A DNA stretch of 64,000 nt from Symbiodinium natans (taxonomy: Eukaryota > Sar > Dinophyceae > Suessiales > Symbiodiniaceae). Positions 22,154-33,212 of this stretch are shown piece by piece. A program made the translations under genes and the position numbers. The stretch spans positions 357,001-421,000 of the forward strand of contig CAJNDS010002160.1 of the NCBI GenBank assembly GCA_905221605.1. The letters run 5' to 3'. How positions within the stretch are numbered: the first letter of the stretch is position 1; the number at the start of each line of letters is the position of its first letter. The notes under the pieces were generated by a model. That model ran no database searches, was not told the origin of the DNA, and saw only the letters and a list, made by a program, of their open reading frames with translations.

Positions 22154-22899
22154 CAGAGCGAAGAAGAGAGAGAGAGAGGGAGATTAACAAAAGAAAAATC
22201 TTGAGAGGGAAGGAAAGGAGAGATAAACACATCGAGATGAAGTGGTGTTTTCCCTTTCCCCTTCCTTGGTGTTATATCAGGTAAACAAAAACAATACTAA
22301 TAGGAAAAGGCTAAAAGCGGCTGAAACAACAATATGGTCATGGGAATATTTATCAACAAAAGAGTATATTATCGTCTTAATTGAAGCAACACACTTGAAG
22401 GCGCTCGGGGTTTGTCATTTCCAGCAGCTCCTGTAGTTAGCGTTATTTATGTTATTATTGATTTTTTTAAAGTAGTATATTTATCGCAAACACCAGACCC
22501 TTAGACGAGGGTTGAATGGAAAACGGAATGAGAGGTAGGTGGCGAAGCCCTAGGAAAATAAGAGATGTGATGCCAAACATGGGAGCCCTGAGCCGTGAAC
22601 CGAACTAGCCCTAAGCCATAAATTTTGCCTTAAACCTAAACCCCACAAATTGTATGTGTGAATTGAACCGTTTAAATAGCAAACAAAAAGGAAGTGCCAA
22701 ATAGACCCTAAAGGTCCATGCCACATAGGGTTATAAGGTTCTAATCCGTTAGGTATTGCCTAAACCTTTAATCCTAAACCTTTAACTTTAAACCCTGCAG
22801 GGTTAACCCCGTGAGAAATTTAGAGATAGACCCCGAAAAGACCCTAAACCTTCTTACAGGGTGTAATGGTTTAAAAACCGATGTATACCTGCAGGTGCT
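22025..22899. other. GA-rich segment and unassigned sequence
   Basis: A (GA)n-rich purine run at about 22075-22185, then AT-rich sequence and the first irregular CCTAAACC-type repeats leading into the 90-bp satellite. Open frames over the GA run are low complexity. No gene seen. Confidence 0.5.
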
Positions 22900-24072
22900 A
22901 GATCCCTATAGGGTGCTAAGGTTCTGACCCTGAAGGGTTTAGGGTTAAGGCTTAAATGCCCTCTCGGTTTAAATGCCTAAGTCTTAAACCCCAAACCTTC
23001 AAACCTTCATCCTATGAGGTTTGAAGGTCAAGGGTTTAGGCTTGATTGCCGAGGGCTTTAGGGTCCTGACCCTAGAGGGTTTAGGGTTAAGGAATAGATG
23101 CCTAAACCTTAAACCCTTTAGGTTTAAACTCTATGGGCTTAGGTTTAAATGTCTAGATCTTAAACCCTAAAACCTTTAAACCTTCACACGACAAAGTTTA
23201 AGGGTGTTAAGGGTGACAAATTAATTACATACTTAGGTTTAAATGCCTAAATCTTAAACCCCAAACCTTTAAACCTTAACCCTATAGGGTTTAAAGGCTA
23301 AGGGCTTGTTGTGAATTGCCGTCTTAGGTTTAAATGTCTGAATCTTAAACCCTATAACTTTAAACCTTCACCCTACAGGGTTTAAAGGTTAAGGGTTTCG
23401 GTTTAATTGCAAGCTTAGATGTAAATGTCTAAGTAAAGAATCCTAAACCTTTAAATCTTGTCCCTAGAAGGGTTTAAGGTTAAGGGTTCAATATGAACTG
23501 CCGGCATAGGTCTAAATTCCTAAACCTTAAACTTAAACCCTAAACCATTAAATATCTTAACCCTATAGGGTTTTAAGGTTAAAGGCTTAGCGTTAATTGC
23601 CGGAATCGGTTTAAATGCCTAAATCTTAAGCCCGAAACCTTTAAACCTTAGCCCAACAGGGTTTAAATGTTAAGGGTTTAAAATTAATTGAAGTCTGAGA
23701 TTTACATGCTTAAATCTCAAATCCTAAACCTTTAAAATCTTAACCCTACAGGGTTTAAAGGTTAAGGGCTTGGCTACAGGTTTAAATGGCTAAATAATAA
23801 AAACTAAGCCTTTAAACCTTAACCCTACAGGGTTTAAAGGTTAAGGGTTTAAAATTAGTTGCAGGCTTAGGTTTAAATGCCTTCATCTTAAACCCTAAAC
23901 CTGTAAATATCTTAACCCTATAGAATTCAAAGGTTAAGGGCTTAGGGTTTAATTGCCGGCATAGGTTCAAATGCCTAAATCTTAAACCCTTAACCTTGAA
24001 ACCTCAACCCTACAGGGTTTAAAGGTTAAGGGTTTTTTTGCAGGCTTAGGTTTAAATGCCTAAATCTTAAAT
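22900..24072. repeat. Satellite of ~90-bp units with internal dyad
   Basis: About twelve diverged head-to-tail units. Each carries TTAGGTTTAAATGCCTAAATC, then a dyad of the form CCTTTAAACCTTAACCCT-A(C/T)-AGGGTTTAAAGGTTAAGG, then often AATTGCCGGC. Good units start near 23240, 23328, 23605, 23866 and 23960. The dyad core contains AACCCT/AGGGTT, related to the telomere heptamer. Confidence 0.85.
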
Positions 24073-24370
24073 TATAAACAAAAGCCAACAGAAAGAAAAA
24101 CCCTCCGTGTGTGTGTGTGTGAGAGAGTGAATTAAGGAATGCAGTCAAAAATCCGGTCACCGGAAAATCACCAGACAGCGTAGGTTTTATCGGTATTTGC
24201 GGTACTTTTGCAAAGATCAAGGCCCGCGGTGGGTCCAATGGGGGGGGGGTGACCAATATACACATTATCTACGCTCTTTTGGCTTATATATGTGCTGAGT
24301 TAGATATCAATGTAGGCCTAGGGTTTAAGGCGGCAGCCCCTCCCCCCATATCCCCAAACCACAAACTCCA

Positions 24371-24481
24371 AACCCTAAACCCTAAACCCTACACCCGAAA
24401 CCCTGAACCCTAAACCCTAAGCCCCAAACCCTAAACCCTAAACCCTAAACCCTAAACCCTAAACCCTAAACCCTAAACCCC
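24371..24481. repeat. Telomere-like array (CCCTAAA)n
   Basis: About fifteen units. Together with 24592-24701 it brackets a coding-like island of about 110 bases in the C-left, G-right arrangement. Confidence 0.9.
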
Positions 24482-24484
24482 AGC

Positions 24485-24567
24485 CTTGAGGATGTAGCTG
24501 ATGGGCATACCCCCGGTGCCCTCGCTGAGGAGGCCGTGCGGGGAGCACAACTTCAGCGCCAGCGGGC
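24485..24567 (-). CDS. Candidate internal exon, unknown protein
   Basis: On the minus strand CCCAG precedes an open frame of 27 codons (PLALKLCSPHGLLSEG followed by GGMPISYILK), ending AAG|GC, a possible GC donor of the kind dinoflagellates use. Telomere-like arrays lie within about 25 bases on both sides and would be intronic. Protein-like composition and the flanks are the evidence. The family is not recognised, and the GC donor is weak support. Confidence 0.33.
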
Positions 24568-24591
24568 CTGGGAGGCTTTAGGAGACATACA

Positions 24592-24701
24592 GGGTTTAGG
24601 GTTTAGGGTTTAGGGTTTAGGGTTTAGGGTTTAGGGTTTAGGGTTTAGGGTTTAGGGTTTAGGGTTTGGGGTTTGGGGTTTGGGGTTTGGGGGTTTAGGG
24701 C
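24592..24701. repeat. Telomere-like array TTTAGGG then TTTGGGG
   Basis: About ten TTTAGGG units followed by a run of TTTGGGG units. The change of unit within one array is visible directly. Confidence 0.9.
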
Positions 24702-24963
24702 TTCGAGTTTAGAGTTCAGAGTCCAAACTTTGCAAACGAGAGTTCACAAACTTTGCCCACCCAGCGTGTGAGGGCTGATAGGGGAAGACCAGAACTTAAA
24801 AAAATCGGGCGAAACGAGTTCCGCCCCATGCACCCTGAATCTGCAAGTAAGGCTTCCCAAGTCTTCGGGCGAGGCTTCGGGCCGGGGGGTTAGGGGGGTG
24901 AGGCGCTTTTCCGGCTCAGTCCCACCTGAGAAAGCACCGAAGTACGAGTAGGGATACAGTTTC

Positions 24964-25214
24964 GTGGGATGGTTGTTTGCCCGCGTGCCAGGGCATCACA
25001 AGACGCCGCTTCCCTTCCCCGGGCCATATGTTCTTGCAACAAGTCCCAGGCAGCCGCTGCGCAAGCATGGAACGAACGCCCTAGAGCAGCAAACGCTCAT
25101 GAACCCTGAAATGGCAAGCCGAAAAAAAGATGCAGAAGGGGGCGGTGTTTCAACGCGAAAGACCTTTGATGCTGACCCCTTTGTCGCCTTCTCCAACCGC
25201 GTTGGTCCTAACAG
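24964..25214 (+). CDS. Candidate exon ending at AG|GTAATG
   Basis: Open for 83 codons and ending at AACAG|GTAATG, a good donor. The last 35 residues (EMASRKKDAEGGG to DADPFVAFSNRVG) are the most protein-like, so the true 5' boundary is probably well inside this interval. A different frame on the minus strand over 25000-25330 also reads well, so the strand is uncertain. No domain is recognised. Confidence 0.25.
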
Positions 25215-26207
25215 GTAATGCTGCGCCGTGACAAGTGGCAGGACTTCGGGGCATCGCTCATTTTTTCGGCAGCGAGTGAAATGACCGCCCGGCCGGAATC
25301 CATCATCCCGCAACCACACGGGCCCGCGCACTCTGACAAACTCGGCTCTTGGTCCCCAGAATTCCGGGCTTAGGGGTTAACAAAAGCATCTCAAACATCG
25401 GAACACACCCATGGACCAAGCGTTTGCTAGGCCTTCGCCGCCCTGGGCACCCCGACGTCCAGCCCGACGCACGTTCGTGGCCACTACTGTCTCATGGAGG
25501 CACCACCTGACAAGTCAGCAGCAGGGTTTCGGGATTGGGGCCATCAGACCTTGGAGCTCCTCAAGGGCGCTTTCAGGGCTTGGGGAGGGGCTCAAAACAA
25601 GGCTCGCGTCCAATTTTGGGGAGTCGGGTCTACCGGGAAGGGGGATTTGAACCCCTTTCGTTAATGGCTGTTACATGCGGCGCAGTGTCTGATTTATCCA
25701 CCTTGCCCCCCCAAAATCATGTGCCAGTCAGGCAGAAGCACCTGAACCCGCAAACCCTGTATAAAACTCCTCAAGTCCCTAAGCCATAAAATCCAACAAC
25801 CCTTATAGCCCCTTGACGACAAACCCATCAGCCTAAGCACTACGCGGGGGTTTCCCAAGATCGGGGGTGCCCTTCTGGGGAACCCTAAACCTAGAACCCC
25901 AAGCCCTTAACTCCTGAACCCTGAGACACTAAACACCCTGACAACAACAAAAAAAATGCGGCCTTAGATCAAAACCTAAAACTGCCCTTTAGTCCCTACA
26001 AACCCTGAACCCATATCTCTCAAGACAACCCTAAACTCTAAACCCTAAACTCTAAACCCTGAACCCTAAACCCTAAACCCTAAGCCCTGAACCCTGAACC
26101 ATCATCTCTCGCAGCAACCGGTGAGATGAGGTCCGAACAATCTCCGCAGGCTCTGGGCATCGGAACCCAGGACTAGGGCAAAGCCTGCCGCTTAGGGCTT
26201 AGGGCAG

Positions 26208-26502
26208 GTTTAGGGTTTAGGGTTTAGGGTTTAGGGTTTAGGGTTTAGGGTTTAGGGTTTAGGGTTTAGGGTTTAGGGTTTAGGGTTTAGGGTTTAGGGT
26301 TTAGGGTTTAGGGTTTAGGGCTTTAGGGTTTAGGGCTTTAGGGCTTTAGGGCTTTAGGGCTTTAGGGCTTTAGGGCTTTAGGGCTTTAGGGCTTTAGGGC
26401 TTTAGGGTAGGGCTTTAGGGCTTTAGGGCTTTAGGGCTTTAGGGCTTTAGGGCTTTAGGGCTTTAGGGCTTTAGGGCTTTAGGGCTTTAGGGCTTTAGGG
26501 GG
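26208..26502. repeat. Telomere-like array switching from TTTAGGG to GGGCTTTA
   Basis: About sixteen TTTAGGG heptamers (to about 26317) change, after two mixed units, into about twenty copies of the 8-base unit GGGCTTTA. The switch within one array is clear. Confidence 0.92.
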
Positions 26503-28164
26503 CTTTGGGATTTAGAGGCTTAGGGGGTTTAGGATTTAGGGGTTCGGGCTTAGGGTCTTGGACTTTAGCGGATTTGGAGTTTCAGAGGTTTACGGGGGGT
26601 TGGGGGCTTAGGGTATCAGAGGTTTAGGGGGGCTTCATTTGGGTTTCAAAGGATTGGATCCAAAGTTTAGGGGTTGGCACTTGAGGGTTAAGGATGTAGG
26701 GCGTTGGGGTTAACCCCTCAACCCCTCCCTCAACCCCTGTGACCGGAGGTTCGCCCGGACTCGCAGAACCCCGAGGCCTAATCTTTAATCCAAACCGTAA
26801 ACCCCAAACCCTGAACTGCCCCGAACCCTGAACCCTGCACCCAAGCACCCAAGACGAGCTGCTGTGGCAACTCCGGCTAGCCAGGGCCGCGCCAGCAAGG
26901 CAGAGGCAGTCGTTGTCCCGCGGTGGTGACCTGGAAGTGAAGCCTGTGCCCTAAACCCCGAGCCCTAGACCTTAAACCCTAAACCTCCTGAAGAGAACCC
27001 AGGCTTTACCTGCAGGTGCTTTTTACTCCCTTAAAGGGCAAGGGTCTGGGCCTTTGGGTTGTCAAGGGGCTTCGGGTTTGCGTTGTAGGGTTTAGGACGG
27101 AGGGTTTTGGGTCGTGGGGAGTGAACACCTGCTGCTTGCGCTGGAGCTTTGTGCATACCGCAGCTATGAGTCGAAGCTTCCTCTGGAAACCTAAACCCAA
27201 AGCCCTAAACCCTAATCCCGAAACCCTAAACCCTAAACCCTAAACCCTGAACCTGAACCCTGCAAGCCCAGCGGCCAGTGATTGTTCGAGAAGGCGCATA
27301 TCCAGAGGCGCGTGTTCCTGCTCTACCCACACAACACGTCGTTTCAGGGTTCAGGGGCTCAGGGGTTTGGGGGTGGGGGGGGGGAGGGGGGCGGGGGAGG
27401 GATTTTACGAATGCCTTAAACGGAAGCGTAGTACTTTGGCCTTCCGACCAAAAGACTTTCGGTGTGTGAGGGTTTAGGGTTAGGTGCTTAGTTTGGTACC
27501 GACTGTAACTTGTAGCCCCAAACCAAACCCCTCCCACTCCCCCAATTTTTTGGGAGATTTCCAGAGACAAGTAAGTTCGCCAAGGCACTCCGAGCGCATG
27601 CTGCAGTGCGAGAGGGATCTGAAGAGCTCATCCACCTTGAACGGGGGGGGGGGGGAGATATTGGGGTCCTTGAAGGGATGTCAAAAAACAAAAATGATTT
27701 TTCAAGGGTCCCTAATTTGGAGCAAGCCCCCCTCTCAAGGTGGTCGAGCACTACGCCTACGGCTCAGAGCAACCCCTGAAGCGTTGAGGCTGTAGCACCC
27801 CGCCAGCAACTAACCAGCCCGTCCTTCTTCCATGGGGCCTGCAAGTGCTTCCTGGTCCAGCCCTCTGGCTGAAGCATTCTCAAGCAGCCTACCCCCACCT
27901 TCAGGACAATAGGTCACCGTCACCACAGAAAGTGTTCTCCCATGCTCGTAGGGCAGCAACTCCCACGAACCTTCAAAAACCCAAAACCCTAAACCCTAAA
28001 CCCTCTAAACTCGAAACTCTAAACCCTAAACCCTTTAACCCGTAAACCCTAAACCCTAAGCCCTCTAAACCCTAAAACCCTAAACTGCTGATCCAAGCAA
28101 CATCCTGGCCCCAGTGGTGGGAGACAAAAGTTTGCACCGGACCAGGGTTGTACCTCAAGGACTC

Positions 28165-28265
28165 GAGGGTCTAGGGTTTAGGGTTTCGGGTTTAGGGTTT
28201 AGGGTTTAAGGCAGTCTAGGGTTTGGGGCAGTTTAGGGTTTAGGGGTTAGAGTGTAGGGTTTAGC
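28165..28265. repeat. Degenerate TTTAGGG block
   Basis: Irregular TTTAGGG/TTTCGGG units. With the CCCTAAA-type block at about 27975-28088 it brackets an island of about 80 bases. Confidence 0.7.
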
Positions 28266-28518
28266 GTGCATGGGTTTTATGGGCCCCTTGCTCAAAGAAA
28301 GCGGGTTCTTGGGTTCAGGTTCCACATAGCTTTCCAAATGCTTCAGGCCTGGTGACTGAGCTTGTGGCAACCCTGACCACTATCCACCTTAACGCCACCC
28401 TAAACCCCAAAGCCCGCAAACCACCGAAATCCTGGTGCCTTCTTGTGACTTCCATTTCTCGGAGGTGCTTCTGGGACTGACGCGGCGGGGCGCCGTGGCT
28501 CAGAGTGCTTTATTCGGC

Positions 28519-28600
28519 TGAAACCCTAAAACCCCAAAACCCTAAAACCCTAAAACCCTAAAACCCGAAAACCCGAAAACCCTAAAACCCTAAACGCCCT
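28519..28600. repeat. Telomere-like array, 8-mer variant CCCTAAAA
   Basis: About nine units of the 8-base form CCCTAAAA with CCCGAAAA and CCCCAAAA variants. Confidence 0.85.
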
Positions 28601-29684
28601 TGAAACGCTTTAAGCCTAAAAACCTAAACAAACCCTTCAAACCCCATAAGCCCTAAAAACCTTCAACAGGGTTTCGAGTCTTCGCGATCCGCCGGTGCCC
28701 GGAACTTCGCAGCACGCCATCGGACACCCCCAATGGACACCCCATTAAAAAAACAATACATGGCCTCTTAAGTTGAAGGTTCTAAGGTTTGGGGGGTGTC
28801 TTTCGGGGGCTTTGGGGCCTGATTCGGGGTTCAGGGACTCCCCTGAACCCCCTTTGCAGGTTCTGCGACGAGCGGCAGCTCCGCCAGCGAGCTCTGCGCC
28901 AGAGCAGTGTCTGGCAGCACCGCGCGCGCAATGGCCGACTTCCTCAAGTGGGGCTTAAAGCCTTGGGACCCTGAGTCGGCATATGAGAGCTTGGGCCTCA
29001 TATAGGGGGCCTGAATAATTAAAATAAGGTTTTGGGCTTTGGGGGTTTTTATGGTATGATTGTTATAAAGGGACCCTAAGGGAATCCTATAGTACTTGTT
29101 CCGACCCCTATAAGCTTCAACTCCCTTGTGCACCCTCCCGTGCACACCCGCTTGTCGGACTTATACCGCACTCCGAAGCTGAACACAGAAACAGCGACAC
29201 GAGCACCTGTTTTCAGTGGTTCCGACACACAGCCGTTCAAGGTTTGGGGTTGCCGTCTAGGACTTGTGGAGGACGGCGCCGCTTGCGCATTGGGGTTGTG
29301 AATTTTGACCCAATTGCGATGTTGCACTCTAAAGCAGGCCTTTGGAGATTGTCGGGCTTGGTCGGGCTTGGTGCTTACATCTCCAACCCAACCTCAGCAC
29401 GCTCCGAACAACACCATTTCCTATCAGGAAAGTGAAGTCTAGGGTTTACGGAAGCACCCCACACCCGAAACCCAAATCTAGCTTTTGCCGGGCAAGGCTC
29501 ACATCTGCGGGCCCTCCCTGCATGGCCACACGGGCGCCCTGCCGTGTCTGGAGTGCGTGCGGGAGTCGCCGTGTCGCCCGAGTACGATTTCTGACCTATC
29601 TGTTCTTCCTGTACAGCTTCTTCCCAAGGGTGTCACCCCAAAGCCGCTTGCTAAACTATGCCAACATTGTGACTACTCTTGCAG

Positions 29685-29848
29685 AAAAGGGATTTACAGA
29701 CTTGCTACATGCTTCCGAACATGGAAACCTGTCGATATTCTGAGGAAGATGACTCAAATTACCAGGCCCAGCAAAACGACCTGCCACCAGAAGCTGAGGT
29801 CATGGAAGCGGATGCCACGAAGCCTCAGTGGTCTTTGGGACTTCCCAG
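29685..29848 (+). CDS. Candidate internal exon, acidic linker-like
   Basis: Bounded by CTCTTGCAG on the left and CCCAG|GTTTGG on the right. The 54-codon frame is open and has the composition of an acidic, low-hydrophobicity linker (contains YSEEDDSNYQAQQNDLPPE and VMEADATKPQWSLG). No domain is recognised. It may belong to the same plus-strand gene as the terminal-exon candidate at 30829-30892, but phases between them were not checked. Confidence 0.42.
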
Positions 29849-30828
29849 GTTTGGGGCTTCAGGGATTTTAGGGGTTTGAGGGGCATTGTTTTAAGGTGTC
29901 GGGCTTCGGGTTAGAGAGAACACAGGCTAAGGATAAGAACCAGGCACGTCTTTGAGCAGGCGGTTCACAACAAAAGGCACAAGGCTTTGAGGACAGTGAA
30001 CAGCTCTTGTGTCGTGACCTTGAAGCGACCTAGATAGGGCACCAAAAAGCCACATACACATGTGACTCTACAAACAGGGTTTTCCCGAATCCCCCTTAGG
30101 GGCCCATATACCCCAATGGATGCTTATGTAGTTTTTGGGCCCTGAACTGCAAGTGAAGGGTCCACTCTCTCAAAGTTTGGGCTGCTTTGGAATCCATCTT
30201 CAAGGTTGATAGGAGCCCTGACTGCAGCCCATTCTTTGAACCCTCTTGTTCGTTGAGCCTTCTTGGATCCTTAACCCTTCTGCACAGTCGGTGCGTGCAC
30301 AGACCCTGAACCCCCCTACACCCGAAGAGCCCCGAACCACACCCTTGCGCCTCTGTGGCCAGGACCACAGCAAGGTGATCAGCTGGGCATGGCTTGATTC
30401 TTCCGCCCGCCACCTGCCACTGCAGCTTTCGCCGGATTGCATCAGCTTTGCCCAAGTTCGCGACGCGCGGCCCAGGTTTATAAAAGAGGATGTAAGGAGC
30501 TGTAAGCAGGGTTCAAGTCGCCGTAAACTCAGCAAACGGTTCAGGCGCGCGTCTCCTTGACCTCATTCCCTGGGATGAAAGTGCGCGTGTCTACCAGGAT
30601 TCACGTCGCACGGTTTCGGACCCTCGGGGCAAAGCCCTCTGAGCATAGCTTCAAGGAATCAAGTGATAAAAAGGCACCGCCGGCACCAGAAATAAGCAGG
30701 TCTTGGGGTTTAGGGAGGGGGGTTTTCAAGTCCATGGGGTTAGAGGTGCTGAGTAGCTTGCCTAAACCCTTAAAAACCCTAAACCCTAAAACAGAGTAAG
30801 CCCCCCCCCCCCCATTTTCCCCCCATAG

Positions 30829-30892
30829 GCTGCCTGGAGGAGAGCACCCGGAGGTCGCCAGCATCGGGCAGTTCCTGGACTTGTTCGCCTGA
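30829..30892 (+). CDS. Candidate terminal exon with stop
   Basis: A strong acceptor precedes it: a run of about fourteen C, then TTTTCCCCCCATAG. The frame that follows (LPGGEHPEVASIGQFLDLFA) ends at TGA. A TTTAGGG array begins about 30 bases after the stop, so telomere-like sequence also lies outside the gene here. The protein family is unknown. The tract, frame and stop fit a last exon on the plus strand. Confidence 0.42.
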
Positions 30893-30920
30893 GGGCGCTT
30901 GCATATGAGGCTTTGTGGGG

Positions 30921-31041
30921 GGGGTTAGGGTTTAGGGTTTAGGGTTTAGGGTTTAGGGTTTAGGGTTTAGGGTTTAGGGTTTAGGGTTTAGGGTTTAGGG
31001 TTTAGGGTTTAGGGTTAAGGGTTTCGGGTCTAGGGTTTAGG
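30921..31041. repeat. Telomere-like array (TTTAGGG)n
   Basis: About fifteen near-perfect TTTAGGG units, then degenerate ones continuing to about 31260. Confidence 0.92.
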
Positions 31042-31283
31042 TTTGTTGCATGAGGCTTTGGGGGGTTTAGGGTTCATCTTCGGGAAGTTACATGGTCCCT
31101 TGGGCCTATTCAGGGGGCTTATAGCGCTTAGGGTTTCAGAGGATTAGGGATTTAGGGGCCTAGATTCAGAGCTTAAGAGTTTCGGGGCATTAGGGTTTGG
31201 TGGGGGCTTTGAGCTTTGTGGTTTTGGTGGTTAGGGGCTTGGGGTTTGGGGGTTTATAGGGCTTAGGGTCTTAGATTGACAAC

Positions 31284-31428
31284 CAGTTGCCATGAAAGCC
31301 ATCCTCATGTTCTTGCTTCGATGGGGCCAGGTTCTGAAGCTTTCTTCTCCCGAGTAGAGCCTAAAAAGCTCCTTCACTGAGTACTTGCGCATCTTGGCAC
31401 AGCTTATCGGGCAGCTTAGACCCAAGTT
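31284..31428 (-). CDS. Candidate internal exon, unknown protein
   Basis: On the minus strand the acceptor GTTGTCAG precedes 48 open codons (LSCPISCAKMRKYSVKEL, then FRLYSGEESFRTWPHRSKN), ending AACTG|GTTGTC. The composition is that of a folded, basic protein, and the other frames are poorer. It lies 67 bases downstream of a candidate first exon on the same strand (31496-31660), which suggests one gene starting near 31660. The phase across that short intron could not be resolved. No family is recognised. Confidence 0.42.
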
Positions 31429-31495
31429 CTGACAACTAAGCTGAGGGTTTATGAGATTGTGAACACGGAACTTCCCAGTCTAGCACAACATTCCG

Positions 31496-31660
31496 CTAGG
31501 GCTGAAAGGTCCATTCTCCTGCAACACCTTCCAGCTGTCTCTCCATCGCAAAGGGCCCCACAACGAGCCTATGATTGGCGTCACCACGATTGGCGACAGA
31601 GTTTGTGGCAGCCACACCGGCGAATCCTGCCAAACCAACGATCGCATGCTTAACATTCAT
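31496..31660 (-). CDS. Candidate first exon with signal-peptide-like start
   Basis: Starts at ATG (31660) and reads MNVKHAIVGLAGFAGVAA, a basic residue followed by a hydrophobic stretch ending in small residues, like a signal peptide. It continues openly to a TAG at 31496-31498, where an intron may already have begun. A GTGTTG donor inside it (after GAAG) is possible. The next candidate exon on this strand starts at 31428. Microsatellite DNA lies directly upstream. The protein is not recognised. Confidence 0.38.
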   Translation of the reverse strand: MNVKHAIVGLAGFAGVAATNSVANRGDANHRLVVGPFAMERQLEGVAGEWTFQP

Positions 31661-31682
31661 CCGGAAACCCACAGCCTGCATG

Positions 31683-31778
31683 CGCTCAGACAGACAGACA
31701 GCCAGACAGACAGACGGACAGACAGACAGGCATCCAGAGGCCGACTGACTGACTGACGCGCGCGCACACACGCGCGCA

Positions 31779-31815
<37 letters not shown>

Positions 31816-31842
31816 ATATGTATATATATATATACACACACA
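31683..31842. repeat. Compound microsatellite (CAGA)n-(CA)n-(TA)n
   Basis: CAGA-type units from 31688, then GACT units, CG/CA alternation, a (CA)n tract near 31784-31810 and a (TA)n tract near 31820-31834. Frames through it are artefacts of the repeat. Confidence 0.9.
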
Positions 31843-32440
31843 AGAGCACAAGTGCGCTCACGAGCATCTCCCAGCGAAGTTCAACCTCCTAAGTTCCGTT
31901 CGCAAAGAACTGAGTCAGCCCGCTGATGGAGATTAGTTAACAGTTATGGACCCCCACAAGTCGTTCCTTTTGCTGTTTGTTGGCGTGGGGAGGGGGAAGG
32001 AAGTATCTATTGAAAAAAAGAGGACAACTCAAGACATTCATGAGGTACCCCAAAGCAACTACAACTCGGGGAGGAGGGCTTCGAAGAAAATTGGATCCCC
32101 CCCCCAAAAAAAAATGGCTGCCTCCCAGGTCCCGGATGAAACCGAAAGCACCCATCGAACCTATAGAGCCGTAATAATTAGAATAGGGTTCTTGGGATGA
32201 TTTTATAATATATATATATATATATATCAAGGGACCACAAGGGAATCATAGACTTTGGGGGGGTTGCATTCATGGCTCAGGGTTCAAGGTTTCGGGCCCT
32301 GGTCTTACAATGTCCGAAGCACCCTGAGCCTGCAACCTCTGCAGGCTGTGAAACCCTAAACCCTAAACCTCTCTTACCATTTCTATTTAAACTGTGAAAC
32401 CCTAAACCTCTCTTACAATATATATTGAAACCCTATACAC

Positions 32441-33155
32441 CTTCGTGGCTAAGGGCCATTTCTTCGTGGCTAAGGGTCATTTCTTCGTGGCCAAGGGTCA
32501 TTTCTTCGTGGCTAAGGGTCATTTCTTCGTGGCTAAGGGCAATTTCTTCGCTAAGGGACATTTCTTCGTCGCTAAGGGCCATTTCCTGGGTGCTAAGGGC
32601 CATTTCCTGGGTGCTAAGGGCCATGTCTTCGTGGCTGAGGGTCATTTCTTCGTGGCTAAGGGTCATTTCCTTCGTGGCTAAGGGTCATTTCCTTCGTGGC
32701 TAAGGGTCATTTCTTCGTAGCTAAGGGTCATTTCTTCGTGGCCAAGGGTCATTTCTTCGTGGCTGAGGGTCATTTCTTCGTGGCTAAGGGTCGTTTCTTC
32801 GTGGCAAGGGTCATTTCTTCGTGGCCAAGGGTCATTTCTTCGTGGCTAAGGGCAATTTCTTCGCGAAGGGACATTTCTTCGTCGCTAAGGGCCATTTCCT
32901 GGGTGCTAAGGGCCATTTCCTGGGTGCTAAGGGCCATTTCTTCGTGGCTGAGGGTCATTTCTTCGTGGCTAAGGGTCATTTCTTCGTGGCTAAGGGTCAT
33001 TTCTTCGTAGCTGAGGGTCATTTCTTCGTGGCTAAGGGTCATTTCCTTCGTGGCTAAGGGTCATTTCCTTCGTGGCTAAGGGTCATTTCTTCGTGGCTAA
33101 GGGTCATTTCTTCGTGGCTAAGGGTCATTTCTTCGTGGCTAAGGGTCATTTCTTC
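32441..33155. repeat. 21-bp minisatellite, ~34 copies
   Basis: Tandem units close to GGCTAAGGGTCATTTCTTCGT. Because 21 is a multiple of three, long frames stay open on both strands: AKGHFFV heptapeptides on plus, EEMTLSH on minus. A block of five variant units (with CATTTCCTGGGTGC) near 32538-32625 recurs about 311 bases later near 32849, so there is a higher-order repeat. I treat the frames as by-products, because no start region, flanking exon or second domain supports a protein. Confidence 0.92.
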
Positions 33156-33162
33156 GAGCCCT

Positions 33163-33212
33163 CCGCCCCCCCCCCCTCCCCCCCAACCCCCCCCAACCCC
33201 CCCCCCCCCCCT
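33163..33212. repeat. Poly-C tract
   Basis: Almost pure C with a few T and AA interruptions, directly after the 21-bp minisatellite. Confidence 0.9.

Noticed and set aside
25615-25715. tRNA-like sequence on the minus strand (GGGGTTCAAATCCCC, resembling a T-arm)
   Set aside because: Acceptor and anticodon stems do not pair in any register I tried, and no consistent anticodon loop appears. At best it is a decayed tRNA-like piece.
32441-33155. CRISPR-like regular array
   Set aside because: Units are contiguous 21-mers without unique spacers, in a eukaryotic context. It is a minisatellite.
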